A stretch of 64,000 nucleotides of DNA from Lichenostomus cassidix (Eukaryota; Chordata; Aves; Passeriformes; Meliphagidae), in the NCBI GenBank assembly GCA_008360975.2, contig CM039182.1, positions 51,038,491 to 51,102,490 on the forward strand. Reading direction: 5' to 3'. Position 1 is the first letter of the stretch. Each line of letters opens with the position of its first letter. Below are positions 62,692-64,000 of the stretch, in pieces. A program made the position numbers and the translations under genes. The notes below the pieces were generated by a model. The model did not search any database. It was not told where the DNA came from and saw nothing but the letters and a program-made list of their open reading frames with translations.

Positions 62692-64000
62692 ACTCTTGAG
62701 GGATATCCCACCTACACAAGCTACTTAACTCTTAAACTGCCTGGCTTTCCCTGGTGGTTAAGAAACTCCAGCTGGAATAAGTTTCTTTCTTTTGAAATTA
62801 AGCTGAGTGGGCAGTTCAACATACTTACATGAGGTGATTAGCAGGAGTGTGTAGATAAGATGTTTTGGACCACAGAGTATGCATGTGCATGCAGTTTGCT
62901 CTTCATTTTCTTCAGTGTGTTGATCTCTGTGTCAAAGGTATCTGGCATATAAAAAAAAGAATAGAAGTAATAAGTAATCATGTAGCTCTTCTTCTTAATT
63001 TATTCAATATATGTGTTTTGCATAAATTAGACTGACTATCTAAGTGAAAGGACAGGTAGGGATTTGCAGCTTGAGACTGGATTCATCCATTAGAGACCTA
63101 ATATGATGCCAGTGAAGAAGATTGATAAGGATCAGCAGGTTAGAAAAGGTGTATTTTTCGAGTGCTTGATGAATGAAACAATGACACAGGGTAGCAACGG
63201 CAGCGGATAAAAGGCTGTGCCTTTGGACTTCCCCTTTTTCTTCAGCATAGAGGGTGGTATGTGGGTGTAGCTCAAAATATTTTGTATGAGACTAGTAAGA
63301 TTTTTAGGTCAGCTTCTGTTCTTTTGGGTTTTTTAAAGCTTGTGAGTGGGTAGTAGAGTGCTTGATTGATTGATTTATTGTTTCTGCAATTGGTGTGAGT
63401 TACAAGTCCCATGACACTGTTCAGTGGTGAGCATCCAGCTGTGGGCCAGAGGAGTGCCTGTGGCTGTCATTCCCTCTGCACAGAAGTGAAGTCACTCTGC
63501 AAGGGCTTGGAATCATAGAGTCTTTATACACCAATGCAAGAGCACTCTGAATATCTCTGTTTCTTTGTCAGCAGGGTTTTTGCCTTGGTGTTTGGAGGAT
63601 CTAAACAGGTTAGGCATGGACATAATATAAAAAAGGCAAAAATTGGAAGGGAGGGAGAAAAACAGGGCACAAGGAAAAAGATGGGAAGGGAATGAAAAGG
63701 GTTTTGATACTAAAGCTGAAAAGGAGACAAGTCTCTGGAATAAACCTTACTAATAACTGCAGTGGAGCAACTGTTATTCTGTAACAAAAAAGAAAGGTTT
63801 TATTATTTTCCTCTGCAAATTCCAGCAGTATCTGTAGGAGGATTGATGTTTTCTAATTTTATAAGCTGCAGCAGGGGTGTTAAATACTGGTGACAGATCA
63901 GACTGGAATCGTGCACGTGAAGGTATTTTGAATAGTGAGAGAAAGACAGACTGTCCCAAAAAGACACCTGAAAAGACAAAGAGTCAGTAAAGAATTCCGT

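Larger units (their letters stand above)
55716..64000. other. Intron downstream of the TPK1 exon (inferred)
   Basis: I looked here for the next TPK1 exon, expected to encode a segment like FLPEFINGDFDSI, and found none. Homopolymers (58419, 58764), a 17-bp hairpin (60459) and a short tandem repeat (62654) are listed separately. An acceptor-preceded open frame at 57906-58047 is discussed under findings. A purine-rich patch lies at about 63640-63710. Confidence 0.5.

Overview
The window looks like bird nuclear DNA. It is AT-rich, has no operon-like gene packing, and is dotted with fragments of CR1 LINE retrotransposons, whose antisense 3' ends and ORF2 peptides are easy to recognise. CR1 also occurs in reptiles, so 'avian' is a strong inference, not a proof. 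I cannot name the species.

I can support one protein-coding exon: 49853-49922 on the + strand. It is a 70-bp internal exon of TPK1 (thiamine pyrophosphokinase, which makes thiamine diphosphate from thiamine and ATP). It has a good branch point, polypyrimidine tract and AG acceptor, a GT donor, and a peptide that lines up with the family's ADGGAN segment. The rest reads as intron of the same gene: at least 49.8 kb upstream and at least 14 kb downstream. I looked for the flanking TPK1 exons inside the window and did not find them.

Layout. 1-20300: intron with one antisense CR1 3' fragment (862-1370), a G/T-rich block (6041-6118), and two diverged copies of a roughly 160-bp segment about 1 kb apart (near 11305 and 12290). 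20301-28355: a sense CR1 3' fragment and a longer antisense CR1 piece with reverse-transcriptase remnants. 28356-44101: intron with an exon-like cassette (34278-34351) and a 41-bp-period tandem duplication (39243-39317). 44102-44423: probable solo LTR of an endogenous retrovirus. 44424-51848: intron with a coding-like small ORF (46118-46342), a long antisense ORF (48187-48687), and the TPK1 exon. 51849-55715: cluster of antisense CR1 ORF2 fragments, one lacking its reverse transcriptase. 55716-64000: intron with a 17-bp perfect hairpin at 60459-60499.

Almost none of the open reading frames in the window look like genes. Most are short chance frames in AT-rich DNA, and the informative exceptions are relics of CR1 ORF2. 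I found no tRNA, rRNA, CRISPR array or new multi-gene system. The points most worth checking are the altered ADGGAN motif in the TPK1 exon, the possible cryptic exons, the diverged duplicate pair, and the two unexplained long or coding-like frames.
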